NCBI GenBank assembly: GCA_036346225.1
Contig: JARFIW010000999.1
Span: forward strand, 4,571,001-4,635,000
Length of the DNA stretch: 64,000 bases
Source: Platerodrilus igneus
Lineage: Eukaryota > Arthropoda > Insecta > Coleoptera > Lycidae
Reading direction: 5' to 3'
Position numbers and translations under genes: made by a program. The stretch's first letter is position 1, and every line of letters starts with the position of its first letter. This document shows positions 9,723-21,235 of this stretch, one piece after another. Under the pieces are notes generated by a model. The model was given only the letters and a program-made list of their open reading frames with translations. It did not search any database and was not told the DNA's origin.

Positions 9723-10103
9723 CTATGAACCCTAAATTATTCGCGCTCCATCGTTTAGGCGACCATATTTATATTACTATGTATAAACAAGAATTGGAAT
9801 TCTCAATCTCCGACGTTGGGCTGTCTTATTAATGTTGCTATAAATTCCCTCCAGAAACTTAACTGGATTTTATCTTGAACCAACCTTGTCGACCAATAAC
9901 AAAATTTGATACGTTACCGCCTTACTCGTTATCAATTTTGTATTCAACTTATAGCTCCTCCTTGAACTGTTTATCAAATCACTCCCATTAACTTTATCTT
10001 ATGACCTCGACTAGCATTTATTTGGAATTATAAATTCAGTTAATTCGATTCTATATAATGAAACAAATATTATGTACAGTTTTTATAAATTATTTAAAAT
10101 ACA

Positions 10104-10392
10104 CTTTTATAACGGGGTTGTTATTGTTATCTAATTTAAAAGGGGTTCTGCTCGATTCAATCAACAGATGTTATTTGTGTTAAGCATTTAATGAACGTAA
10201 ACCAAATATACATAAATGTAAAACAAACAAACTTAAACATTTAGGTAAAATTACTGATATAGTTCACGGCGCGCGATCTTAACCGGCCCGCGTATATAGA
10301 TGGACTCTTCGCGACTACTGATAAGGAACGCTCGGGCTTGTTCCGTTTAAAACATACACTACGCGCAGGGGGGACTTATTATATTTGTTACA
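10104..10392 (-). repeat. 3' LTR of Gypsy1
   Basis: In minus orientation it starts TGTAACAAATATAATAAG and ends near CCGTTATAAAAG. It differs from the 5' LTR at only a handful of bases, for example a GCGCGCGATC/GCGCGTGGTC change and a small ACT insertion, which suggests a fairly recent insertion. A GGGAGGGGAGAC purine tract at about 10393-10405 precedes it. Confidence 0.9.
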
Positions 10393-10464
10393 GTCTCCCC
10401 TCCCGGTCGCACACTCGTCCCGAGAAGTGACCGGCACATTCACAATTTTCCTTTTCGGTCTTCC

Positions 10465-12510
10465 TCATAAACGCAACTCCGCAACGGACTTCTCTGAAGG
10501 TTCAATATTAGCAAGGGTCAGAGAAGACACGTGATAAACTCCAAGAGGAATGACTCCAGGACCAACTTTTCCAACTTCATAACTAACGGGCGAGACAACT
10601 CTCAAAATCTGGTAAGGACCGTCTCTTTTAGGATAAAACTTCGACGTTTGTCCCTTCGCCGAATTACTCGTTGCAGGAGTGGTAACCCACACTAAAGTTC
10701 TAACCTTATAGGTTTCTACTTTGCGTCGTTTGGCGTTAGCATAGACATTTCTCTTGTCCTGCTTCGTTTCTGTACAAAATTTCGCTTCACGCCAAGTTTC
10801 GACCATTTTCTTTAAATATGGAGTTATCTGTGGCACGAAAGTGTCACTCTCTAATACAACTTTTACATCATTTTTAATATCATCCAAGGTCCTCATTTCT
10901 CTTCCAAATGACAAATGCGCGGCGGTATAACCAGTTGTTTCACACCAAACCGAGTTCATCGCAAAACGGGTAGAGGGCAACTTCACAGGCCAATTTCTAT
11001 GATCCGTACTCACAAGCATCGCGAGTCTTGGCTTCAAATCTCTATTTTTTCGTTCCACCTTATTCGCTGATGGGTGATATAAAGGAGTAAACGATTCCCT
11101 AATATCCAAAATAAAACGAATCTGCTGCATCACAGCAAATACAAACTGTACACCATTATCCGAAATAATCTTCCGAGGTATGCCATAACGAAGAAATATT
11201 TCGTCTACGAGAGTGATAGCACACTCTTCTGCTGTCGCTCTAACCAAAGCAAACAATTCTACCCATTTTGTAGCGGTATCCTCCACAATAAAAATCCACT
11301 TTTCTCCCTTTGGGCCTTCAGGCAGTGGCCCAAATAAATCAATTGTAAGAACTTCGAACCGTTGAGCATAAACGGGAGTAAGCAATGTTCCTGGTGGCTT
11401 GAAATTCGTAGCCTTGTACCTTTGACAATCGGCACACTTGCTTACATAATCACTAATGTACTTTCTCATACCAGTAAAATAGTATTTTTTGGCAATACGA
11501 AGATAAGTGCGCTCTATACCATAATGAGCGGCAGTGGCTGCATCATGCAGCTCCTGTAGAACTCGTTCCCTTTCATGAACTGGAACAACTAGTTGGGCTT
11601 CCTCGCCATCATCGGCGGCATAGCGATAAAGAATTCCTTGAGGCAGCAAATATCCACGATCGGTCCACTTAGAAAATTCATTATCGGTCGGATCTTCAAA
11701 ACTACGAATTATTTTCTCAAGGTCCGGATCTTTGAGTTGTTCGCATCGAATTTCGTCTGCTGAACGATGAGGCAATTCTACAGATATTTGACAAACACCA
11801 CAAGTTTCTACATTGTCGTGACTACAGGGAGGTCGTGATAATGTATCCACGACTACATTTCGTTTCCCTGGCAAATACTCAATTTTTACATCGAAACTTT
11901 GTATTAACAAGGCCCACCGGGCCAGCCTTCCAGTGGGAGACTTAAGGCTCATTAACCATCGCAAAGGTTGATGATCCGTTTGGACAGTAACAGAACAGCC
12001 TTCAATGTATCCCCTATATTTATTCAAAGCCCATACCACCGCCAAGGCCTCTCGCTCCGACGTGGCATAATTTCTCTCGGCGCTAGTCAAAAGTCGACTT
12101 GCGTATTCTATAGGGTGCTCTTCCGCGCCTTCGCCTTGTAAAAGCACTGCCCCTAACGCATAATTACTAGCATCCGTACGTATCAAATACGGTCTTGTTT
12201 CGTCACACTGTCCCAAGGCCGGGGCTGAAACTAATGATCGTTTTAACGCATCAAATAAATTCTGTTGGGTTTCTTCCCATTTCCAAATAGCATTTTTCTT
12301 CGTTAAATCACTTAACGGTCGAGATATCGTAGCAAAATTCTCAATAAATCGTCTATACCAACTAGCGGTTTGCAAAAAGGATTGAACTTCCTTTACATTT
12401 CGTGGGGCGAGCCTATCAACCATGGCTGCCGTTTTCTCAGGATCCACAGAAATACCAGAGGGCGTAATAATATGACCTAAATATTTGACTTGAGCACTAG
12501 CGAAACACAT
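10465..12510 (-). pseudogene. Gypsy1 reverse transcriptase end, RNase H and integrase
   Basis: This open frame of 681 aa starts at KYLGHIITPSGI, the end of the reverse transcriptase thumb. RNase H follows with RTDASNYALGAVL, the E of SEREALAVVWAL and QTDHQPL (residues 110-210). The integrase has an HHCC finger (H...H...C..C in KCADCQRYK near residue 365), then catalytic D in TIDLFGP, D in ISDNGVQF and E in ANKVERKN, with a GPY-like module (KRDGPYQILRV) near the C-terminus. All the motifs I looked for are present, so this frame itself looks functional, but the upstream polymerase is broken. No chromodomain was recognised. Confidence 0.9.
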
Positions 12511-13123
12511 TTTTCTCTATTTGCACGCAGTTTAAACTGGTCTAATCGGTCAAATACTAATTTCAAGTCCTCTAGATGATCGTCAAAAGTGCTTGATAAC
12601 ACGATAAGATCATCCAAGTATGCCAACACTAAAATATCACCCAGTCCTCGACGGAACTGGTCCATTAATCGTTGAAAAGTACTCGGAGCAGTCTTTAGTC
12701 CGAACGGGAAACGTAGGAACCGATACGTCCCAAAAGTGGGAAAATACAATTTGGCAAATCCAGGAAATTCCACGTTTCACTGGCAACGTCCAAAACAATT
12801 TTCGCCGGTTTTATAAAATCAATCCCAAACAAAGTATTGTTTTCAGAGTCAGGTAGGATTATAAATTTCGTTGAAATAGCCCTATCTTTCAGATTTACAT
12901 CAACCAACGTAGTTAAAACGTCCTTTTTCTTGAAGGAGCCATCCGCAAGTTTAATAGTAACAGATACTTTTTGAAATTCTACCCCTTCACTTTGCAAAAT
13001 ACGGTACAGGGTACTGCCTGCTATACTTTGTTTAGCGGCCGTATCTACCATTCCTAGACCACGATGATTTAAAATATTCACGCGCAGGACCGGTCTCGGT
13101 TGCGGAGAAATCAAAGCGTCCAT
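12477..13123 (-). pseudogene. Gypsy1 protease joined to a truncated reverse transcriptase
   Basis: The protease frame (12695-13123) has the aspartic motif in altered form (VDTAAKQS in place of DTG-A/S) and ends with FGIDFIKPAKIVLD. It then runs into LPNCIFPLLGRIG, which is reverse transcriptase read out of frame. In the overlapping frame (12477-12773) the reverse transcriptase resumes at FGTYRFLRFPFGLKTAP and includes the catalytic YLDD (AYLDDLIVLS). The fingers part before FGLK, roughly 100 or more residues, is missing, so an internal deletion fused protease to mid-polymerase. A second frame break lies at 12477-12510, where the polymerase passes into the next frame. Confidence 0.85.
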
Positions 13124-13297
13124 GCTAAGAAATTCTAGTGCCTCGGTTTCAATGGTTTTACAGGAAGGACAGTTTGCACCAATAAATCCCTGGTTACCAC
13201 AACCATAACAAGCAATTGGTTTAACCTCAGATCCATATACAACCTTCGTAAAACAACATTGGTATCTGACAAGTGTAAACCCGCCATAAGGTCACCT

Positions 13298-13812
13298 CAG
13301 AACAATGTTAAAATCTACCAAAGAGGTAGCCTAAATCATAATGATTTTCCCTTCAAAATAAATATTAAAAAAACGACTACTTAAGCCTTTTAATAATGCA
13401 ATTGCACACTTTTTTAATAACCATCCTCTCAATTGTATAAATAGAAACATGTTAAAAATTGTTTTCCAATTCCCAAATTATTGAATTTATATAAAATTCA
13501 CCAATAAAAATTAATCAGCTGATTTCACGTTAAGCGTATTGGCTACCTAAAAAAGTCGGTCCCAGGCGGTAACACAAATTGAAGGCAATCATTCATTTAA
13601 ACTTTAAAAAATTTTTGCTTAGTGTACTCAAACCAAATATTTCAAACATCAATAAATCAAAGTCACCTTCAATTTATGTCATAAATGTCAAACTTGAAGT
13701 TTTTATTATTTTGAAAACGATCCTAGGTCATGGATCGAAACGTTAATAAAGATAATTTTAAAAACTATGAGTGGTTTAATCCCCAAAGAAGATTAAGAAG
13801 AACGAAGGTTTT
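13298..13812 (+). repeat. Penelope-like terminal segment inserted in Gypsy1
   Basis: This 515-base segment is closely repeated in inverse at 17276-17798, and its outer half also at 19131-19500 and 20840-21206. It carries the landmark GATCCTAGG-TCAT-GGATC hairpin followed by CGAAACGTTAATAAA at about 13721-13750 and ends AAGATTAAGAAGAAC. It is placed with Penelope-like elements because the related arms at 19131-21235 flank a Penelope reverse transcriptase. It splits the Gypsy1 gag. Confidence 0.7.
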
Positions 13813-13835
13813 TCTTTAATTCCCGAATTGTCCTG

Positions 13836-14675
13836 TCACGAAATTCCACTAACAACTTTTAGAGAGTCGCTATTTTTATTTTTCGACAAAAATTTTTGAC
13901 ATTCACTTTTTGTATGACCCGTATTTTTACAGTAATGACAACGAATACGTTTAATACTATTTTCCGACTCATGTCGCTCAAAAGTTTCTTCTACCAATCT
14001 CGACTGAGATAAAAGTTCATTAAAATCGTTAACTTGATCGCGCGGTATTTTCTGTCGAACATTGTTATGCAAAAGTCCATAAACCATATCTAGTTGCACT
14101 TGTTCAGATAACGTTCCCGACGGCAATTGTGCCAAAATCGATCGCGCTTTACAAATAAAAACGTCCGTAGGTGTATAAGGATCTTGTTCTACCGCAAACA
14201 ATTCACGATACACCGTGTATGGAGGCTTTTGTGGACCAAAAGTCGTTCTAAGCAATTTTAGCGTCATATCCCATGATTGTACTGTATCTTTAACACCGTA
14301 ATACCACTTCGATGCAAAGCCATCAAGTAACATTGGCAACCCTTTGACTGCGTTTTCGTCCGTAACTCGCATACAATCTTTATAAATGATTACCGCTTCA
14401 ATAAAACCATTAACATCCGAATGTTTCGAACCATCAAAACGCAAAGCGCAATTAGCTAAATTACCGCTATTAACAGAAGCCGGTATTGGTAATTGCGCAA
14501 TTGACAACCGCCCTAGCAATTCTTGGAACTGTTCGTTACTAAGAACCACATTGGTCACAGCCATTTCGGTTTCTCGAACAAACACTTTATTTATAACAGT
14601 TTCTAAAATTTCCGAAACAAGGTCTATTACTGTATTCTGCTTGTGAACAATTCTACTCGTAGTAGAGCGAAGCAA
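13836..14675 (-). pseudogene. Gypsy1 gag, interrupted after the first zinc knuckle
   Basis: This is the structural protein that packages element RNA. The frame (279 aa) has a retrotransposon-gag core (WYYGVKDTVQSWDMTLKLL near residue 125, then F...R..P.E) and a CCHC knuckle CHYCKNTGHTKSEC near residue 245. It stops just before the Penelope-like insertion at 13298-13812. On the far side a second knuckle, CYGCGNQGFIGANC, is readable around 13155-13215 and leads toward the protease frame. Gag has therefore been split by the insertion. Confidence 0.8.
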
Positions 14676-15008
14676 ATATCTTTCTTGACCTTCCAGATTA
14701 AATTATGTGTGTATACAAAGAACAACAAAGAGTACTTACAAGTTTATATCCAAAACATCCAAAAGTACCTTACAAAATGCCAGCAAGCGTATCCACAAAT
14801 TCCAAACACTGTACTGCATCAATAACTTTCTGAATCACACACAAAACTTTTCAAAATTATTGTAACGTAAACACGTGAACAATAACAAACGAAATCGAAA
14901 TACTAATCTATCAAACTGCGCGGCGCGGTCACTGTCATGAACTTCAAGCTGTTTACGATCGATCGATACTTGTTACTACGTCACGAAAACACCTGGAATT
15001 GAACCTAG

Positions 15009-15028
15009 AGGCCCATCGTTGGACGGCA
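15009..15028 (-). promoter_or_regulatory. primer-binding site of Gypsy1
   Basis: Immediately inside the 5' LTR, minus strand reads TGCCGTCCAACGATGGGCC. It has the same layout as the TGACGCCCAA...TGGGGCTC motif beside the R and S units. This is where a host tRNA would prime minus-strand DNA; the tRNA was not identified. Confidence 0.6.
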
Positions 15029-15322
15029 CTTTTTATAACGGGGTTGTTATTGTTATCTAATTTAAAAGGGGTTCTGCTCGATTCAATCAACAGATGTTAT
15101 TTGTGTTAAGCATTTAATGAACGTAAACCAAATATACATAAAGATAAAACAAACAAACTTAAACATTTAGGTAAAATTACTGATATAGTTCACGGCGCGT
15201 GGTCTTAACCGGCCCGCGTATATAGATGGACTCATCACGACTACTACTGATAAGGAACGCTCGGGCTTGTTCCGTTTAAAACATACACTACGCGCAGGGG
15301 CGGACTTATTATATTTGTTACA
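15029..15322 (-). repeat. 5' LTR of Gypsy1
   Basis: This is a nearly identical partner of 10104-10392. A TATATA-containing stretch at 15218-15224 and the CGCGC-rich segment may belong to its promoter. I could not find a convincing target duplication. Confidence 0.9.
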
Positions 15323-16744
15323 CTTTTCAATTAATTAATGTTGTGAATCTCATTTATTAAAAATCATATATTTTTTACTCAAAACCCAAAGTCACCAAAA
15401 AACCTATTATCTTTATAATAAAAGTGTAGAACGTTCTAAACTTGTTATCATATCACGCACTTTATCCGTTTTCAAGTCCTTCTTTTGTTGACTTTTCACA
15501 TTCATATAATATTAAGCAAATTCAATATTCAAAATAAAAGAATATAGAAAAATAAAATGTCTTATAACTAAAACCTGACCTGGTCTATTTTCTTCGCATC
15601 GACGCATCCATTTGAATAAAAATTATCTTCCCCCAATTCAGGATTATTACATGCCCATTCGAAATATTGTCTATCCACACGCTTGAACCATTGCATTTAA
15701 ATTATTGCCATCACCCTCTGGACTGCCATTAACTTATACTTATGCACCCCAATTTATTGTCGTCTCATTTCAGACTTAGAATTACTTCTTATCAATTTCC
15801 CCAAACTTAGAATTGGATTATCATCATTTATTTTCCCATTTATTCTGTACGGACTCGAAACTTGGATTTTTCTCCCCGGCTTTAGAATTTGCATTTTTCT
15901 CCCCGGCTTTAGAAGCCCTACTATTATTATGTTTTAGTTTAAAATAAATTCACCAAAATCTACTTACGTTTAATCGGCAATCGTGATTTTCATTTTAGCA
16001 CTTATACTATCTTTTACTTTAAAATTATTACGTATCACTTTATTTCATAGCGACGCACTTCGGCCTTTGTTGAGTTGAAAACTGACTTCGTTATCACTGT
16101 ACCTGCTAATATATCATTGATTTCCCACTCCGTCAGTGGGTATGGTCTACTAACTCGTCGCTCATTTTAACCAATCAAATAATTACATTTAAAGTAGTTT
16201 CTGATGTAATTTTCTATGCATTCCAATAATTGTGGCCTAGTCGCAGCTGTTTTCGTTATCAAACACGCGGTGTTTTGATGAATCTAATTACTTTTCCATA
16301 AACAACTGATGCAATTTGACTTTTAATTTTCATATCTGCCTGTTATTCACGCAATTTTTAATCTTCTTTCTTATCAAAAATGGTTAACTATTTGTACGCG
16401 TTTATATGCTTCCTGAAGCTCTATTTCTTATCTCCGTATTCACCTAATTGTTTGGAACTCTTTTGAATGCGTGTTTAATTACACTTTATTATGTTTACAT
16501 ACAAAATACGTGTGCTTCCACTGAAAAATATTATTATTTGCATTGCCTAAATTAACTAAAACTTTATCTACAGGGTATTAAATATTTACTATTCACCTAA
16601 TGCATGTGTTCCTGGTTTCTACACTAACAATGCGTCTTCCTGTGTGTATTTGCGTCGCTTAAAACTACTTAAACTTCATATACAGGGTGTTGACTGCTTA
16701 CTATTTACAAACTATCTCCATTTCTCAATTCTTTACTGAATATT

Positions 16745-16746
<2 letters not shown>

Positions 16747-16779
<33 letters not shown>
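16747..16779. repeat. (TA)n microsatellite between units T and S1
   Basis: A pure TA tract of about 16 units, immediately followed by TTGCTGTGG, the inverse of the CACAGCA end of unit S1. Confidence 0.9.
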
Positions 16780-16781
<2 letters not shown>

Positions 16782-16949
16782 CTGTGGTAGCTTAGAAAAA
16801 TCCTCGGACGAAGCTGGGACAAAGCTTTAAAATCAGTCCTTTACCTACCTTATTCGAGCCCCATCGTTGGGCCGTCATAAGATTGCTGTGGTATCGGGTA
16901 TTAATCTCTGGAATACTCGAACCTTTCCCTAACAACCATTCAAGTCCTA

Positions 16950-17275
16950 CGAATTGGGCGTCATAAGATTGCTGTGGCAGCTTATACAAATTCTTGGACC
17001 ATCCTCCATCAAAGTTGCTACATTTTGTTTAATACCGGTCACTTCTCTCTCTACCCTACCTAACTGATTCTTACATGAGTCCGTTACCTCTGTCATTTTA
17101 ACGTTAATTTCGTCCACACAAACAATCCTTACCTCTGTCCGTAATTGTCCCATTTCCTGACTTAAACCTCTGATATCTCGTTCATTTTTATCAACCTTAT
17201 TTTCTACTTCTCCCATTTTTATCGTTAATCTATTTTTAAAATCATTAAATTCTTGAGTAGACTTATAAATATTTC
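16950..17275 (-). pseudogene. coiled-coil, gag-like coding fragment in unit S1
   Basis: This open frame on minus is rich in K, E, R and V with heptad-like spacing: KSTQEFNDFKNRL, then MGEVENKVDKNERDIRG, MGQLRTEVRIV, GRVEREVTGIKQNV. It is open upstream of the ATG at 17216 until the Penelope-like insertion cuts it at about 17276. Downstream it runs into the primer-site-like block. Coiled coils of this style occur at the N-terminus of many insect Gypsy Gag proteins, so it may be the remains of the coding leader of the parent element. No zinc knuckle or catalytic motif is present. Confidence 0.45.
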
Positions 17276-17798
17276 CTGTATGTTTGTTGTGGTTTGTTTA
17301 GTATTCTTCTTAATCTTCTTTGGGTATTAAACCACTCATAGTTTTTAAAATTATCTTTATTAACGTTTCGATCCATAACCTAGGATCGTTTTCAAAATAA
17401 TAAAAACTTCAAGTTTGACATTTATGACACAAATTGAAGGTGACTTTGATCTATTGATGTTTGAAATATTTGGTTTGAGTACACTAAGCAAAATTTTTAA
17501 AGTTTAAATGAATAATTGCCTTCAATTTGTGTTACGGCCTGGGACCGACTTTTTTAGGTAGCCAATACGCTTAACGTGAAATCAGCTGATTAATTTTTAT
17601 TGTAAAAATTCAATAACTTGGGAATTGGAAAACATTTTTTTTTTAACATGTTTCTATTTATACAATTTAGAGGATGATTATTAAAGAAGTGTGCAATTGC
17701 ATTATTAAAAGGCTTAAGTAGTCGTTTTTTATATTTATTTTGAAGGGGAAATCATTATGATTTAGGCTACCTCTTTGGTAGATTTTAACATTGTTCTG
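17276..17798 (-). repeat. Penelope-like terminal segment inserted in unit S1
   Basis: This is the inverse copy of 13298-13812, including the hairpin plus CGAAACGTTAATAAA landmark (about 17360-17390). Its outer end (TGTTTGTTGTGGTTTG at 17283) is also found, inverted, at 21206-21235, showing that the family's true 3' end extends that far. Confidence 0.7.
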
Positions 17799-19083
17799 TC
17801 AGACGGATTCACAGACGATAACCCCAATTATTCGCCAAGCGCCTTGTTTCAAAGTATCATTCTACAACAGCCTACAATCTTGGTTGTTTGAGATGCTTAC
17901 CCACGTATATTATGCTTCTATTTATTGATTTTGTAGCTTAGTATAATAGTAGCCAGACCTCTATTAATTTAATATACACTACTCGTATTTTGCGTTAATA
18001 AATAGAAGGCCACTAGTAATCATTTACACGTGTAAGCACTATATTTACTGTATTATGAACATATCTAATACTCACATAACCAAAAACTCTACTATAATAT
18101 TGGCCTACTGTAGTAAAGTAGTATAAAAGCGACGAGAAAACCAAAAAGACAAAGAGAACCGTAATAATTTAGCTAGAGTATTTATATCATTGCAAAATGC
18201 TACCTCCCGGACACACTTCACGCGAAAAGCTTAATTTCAAATTAAAATTCTGCAAATTTTAATACAACCGTCTTGAAAATTCCTGAAATTTACTCCGTGG
18301 ACGTGCCATACGTATCTGAAATCGCTCCCACCTGTCGCGTTAGTCTACGTTTAGAAAACTGTCTGTTCCTAACCAATGATACTATTCTGTGTCGTCATAA
18401 AACCCCGCCTGTATTCTTTTTCTCTGTCTAATGCATGTCTGCTGTCGCGTTCAAAACCCCACTTGTGTTATAGAAAATCGATATTGCTGACAGCCCATCT
18501 TCACTCCACGTGGATATAGTACGTGCATTTTAAATATCAATGCTTTTATCTCGGTCTTTATCTGTAGTATATAACCTATCGTGCATTTCCCTTGCTCTTT
18601 GAGAAATTTGTTAGCTTGTTGTTCGAACCAACTGACGGTTGAAAATATTTTCTATGAAATCCTGTCCTACTATGCTCATAATTTCGACGAATGTAACCTT
18701 TTAAAAATGCAGGTGTTCGTTAATTATAGACCGTTTAGCACAACAATTCTTGGAGTTTATATTTCGTCGTACTGACGTTTGCTTGTTACAAAGAAACCTC
18801 TTTGCCTTGGAATTATGAATTTTCCTTACCCTAGTGGGTTTTCTTATACTTTTACCTGTCGAATTAAAATAAATTAAAATTAATTATGCGTATTCCATTT
18901 GTTTTAAAACTGTTTTTCTTTATGTACTTTCTAACATACCATTATTAATTATAAAAATACGTCAACACATGTCCGTTCTCCCTAAATGAATTAAATAAAT
19001 TTTGCGCGTAAACAATTTGTTCTTTTCTCTATGCAGAGTGGTCGAAATTATATTGCTTACCCCAAATTTAACTCTTTGAAAGC

Positions 19084-19089
<6 letters not shown>

Positions 19090-19129
<40 letters not shown>
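19090..19129. repeat. (TA)n microsatellite between S1 and a Penelope-like element
   Basis: About 20 TA units. On the left it abuts the TG end of S1; on the right it abuts TTCTTCTTAATCTTC of the Penelope-like terminus. Confidence 0.9.
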
Positions 19130-19131
<2 letters not shown>

Positions 19132-21235
19132 TTCTTAATCTTCTTTGGGAATGAAACCACCCATAGTTTTTAAAATCTATTTTATTTACGTTTCGATCCA
19201 TGACCTAGGATCGTTGTCAAAATAATAAAAACTTCAAGTTTGACGTTTATGACACAAATTGAAGGTTACTTTGATTTATTGATGTTTGAAATATTTGGTT
19301 TGAGTACACTAAGTAAAAATTTTTAAAGTTTAAAAGAATGATTGCCTTCAATTTGTGTTGCGACCTGGGATCGACTTTCCTATGGTAGCCAATACGCTTA
19401 ACGTGAAATCAGCTGATTAATTTTATTGGTGAATTTTATATAAATTCAATAATTTGAGAAACATTTTTTAACATGTTTCTATTTATACAATTGAGAGATT
19501 TCTGATTTTATGTCTTATTTTACCGAGATTCAGTGAAGGGGGTTAAGCAACCTGAGGCTACCAAGATCCCCCAACATTTATAATTTGCCGAAATAATGGT
19601 TTTCTAGTTAATATGCTTATTGTTATGTAATTAGTTATTGTATGTATAAATAGAAATCATGTATGTAGGCTGTATTTCATGTTAATATCGCAAGGAAAAC
19701 CCAGGAAAAACTTGCAATGCTACCTAGATATTGTGGGCATTTGATCTTCATTTGTTATTTCTTTTGTTATTTCTTTTAGTAATGGAATCCATTGTTTACT
19801 GAAAGTCACGGATTCGTTTGCAACGCAGTTATTTTTATGTAGGGTTATATAGGCAGCTTCTTTGATTTTGCGTTTTTGGTGGTTTTCTTCTTTGTCGATA
19901 ATTTTTGCATCTTCCCATTTTATTTTATGACTGGAGTCCCATGCATGTTGGCAAATCATGGATTTTTCAAATTTTCTATTTTTATATATGATTTATGTTC
20001 TTTTAATCGAACTTCAAATGGTCTGAAGTTTCTCCTATATAAAACTTATTACATTCGCACGGTATTTTGTAGATACAGTTTTTGAATTTTGTATTGCGTT
20101 TTTGGGTTTTGTTTTTGTTAATTGTGCTCTTAGTGTATTGTTGGTTCTAAATACTGTTTTAATTCTAAATTTGTTTCCTATTCTTTGAATTTTTCGGAGA
20201 ATCCTTTTATGTATGGTATTGAGAGCATTTTGTGGTGTGTATCGTTGTTTTTGTTTTCTTTTTCTTTATTTTTAGGGTTTTATTCATTTCTTTCTCTATT
20301 ATTCTTTTAGGATATTTGTTTTCTATTAGTGTACATCTGATTAGGTCTTTCTCTTTCTTTAAAATTTCTTCGTTTGATGATATTAATTTTGCTCTATCAT
20401 ACATGGTTTTGATAATTCCTCGTTTGACACATTGTGGGTGGTTTGAATCGAAGTTTAAGTATCTGTTTGTGTGCGTTGGTTTTCTATATACCGATGTATT
20501 AATTGTTGTATCGTTTTTGCTAACTAGAATATCTAAAAACGGAAGTTTTCCATGTTGTTCTAATTCATATGTGAATTTAATAGTTGGTTCTATTTCGTTA
20601 ATTGACTGTACAAAGTTTTTAATTAATTCTATATTATGAGGCCAAATAGCATAAACATCAACAGCCTACATACATGATTTCTATTTATACATACAATAAC
20701 TAATTACATAACAATAAGCATATTAACTAGAAAACCATTATTTCGGCAAATTATAAATGTTGGGGGATCTTGGTAGCCTCAGGTTGCTTAACCCCCTTCA
20801 CTGAATCTCGGTAAAATAAGACATAAAATCAGAAATCTCTCAATTGTATAAATAGAAACATGTTAAAAAATGTTTCCAAAATTATTGAATTTATATAAAA
20901 TTCACCAATAAAAATTAATCAGCTGATTTCACGTTAAGCGTATTGGCTACCATAGGAAAGTCGATCCCAGGTCGCAACACAAATTGAAGGCAATCATTCT
21001 TTTAAACTTTAAAATTTTTACTTAGTGTACTCAAACCAAATATTTCAAACATCAATAAATCAAAGTAACCTTCAATTTGTGTCATAAACGTCAAACTTGA
21101 AGTTTTATTATTTTGACAACGATCCTAGGTCATGGATCGAAACGTAAATAAAATAGATTTTAAAAACTATGGGTGGTTTCATTCCCAAAGAAGATTAAGA
21201 AGAATGCTAAACAAACCACAACAAACATACAGGGA

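Larger units (their letters stand above)
10104..15322 (-). mobile_element. Gypsy1: Ty3/Gypsy LTR retrotransposon, internally deleted
   Basis: Nearly identical LTRs of about 290 bases bracket it (10104-10392 and 15029-15322). A primer-binding site follows the 5' LTR and a purine tract precedes the 3' LTR. Gag, protease, reverse transcriptase, RNase H and integrase are in the usual Gypsy order on minus. No envelope-like frame is present. It is interrupted by a Penelope-like terminus at 13298-13812 and has lost the first third of the reverse transcriptase. It inserted into unit T. Confidence 0.9.
9721..16746 (-). mobile_element. unit T: decayed long LTR-like unit, split by Gypsy1
   Basis: (TA)n lies on both sides (9667-9720 and 16747-16779). 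Read on minus, it begins TGCAAATATTCAG and ends GTTCATAGCA, so it has TG...CA ends. Near the low end are two degenerate GCTCCATCG-TTTAGGCGACC type blocks (9745-9840) that echo the primer-site-like repeats of the R and S units. Gypsy1 (10104-15322) is nested inside, leaving about 1.8 kb of unit T. No coding region was found outside Gypsy1. That it is an LTR is inferred by analogy with S. Confidence 0.45.
16780..19089 (-). mobile_element. unit S1: long LTR-like unit with nested Penelope-like end
   Basis: Read on minus it begins TGTTGTGCTTTC, passes landmarks shared with S2 and S3 (for example ATTTTGCGCG near 19000 and CAGCAATATCGATTTTC near 18480), and ends in CACAGCA|ATATAT. Two primer-site-like blocks (GACGCCCAATTCG, ACGGCCCAACGATGGGGCTCG) lie near 16850-16965. 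(TA)n flanks it on both sides. A Penelope-like terminus (17276-17798) interrupts it. TG...CA ends, a promoter region and primer-site motifs favour a solo LTR of a long-LTR retrotransposon. Confidence 0.55.

Noticed and set aside
20232..20639. 135-aa hydrophobic plus-strand frame
   Set aside because: It is antisense to the Penelope-like reverse transcriptase thumb, which has recognisable motifs; the apparent membrane character comes from T-rich antisense.
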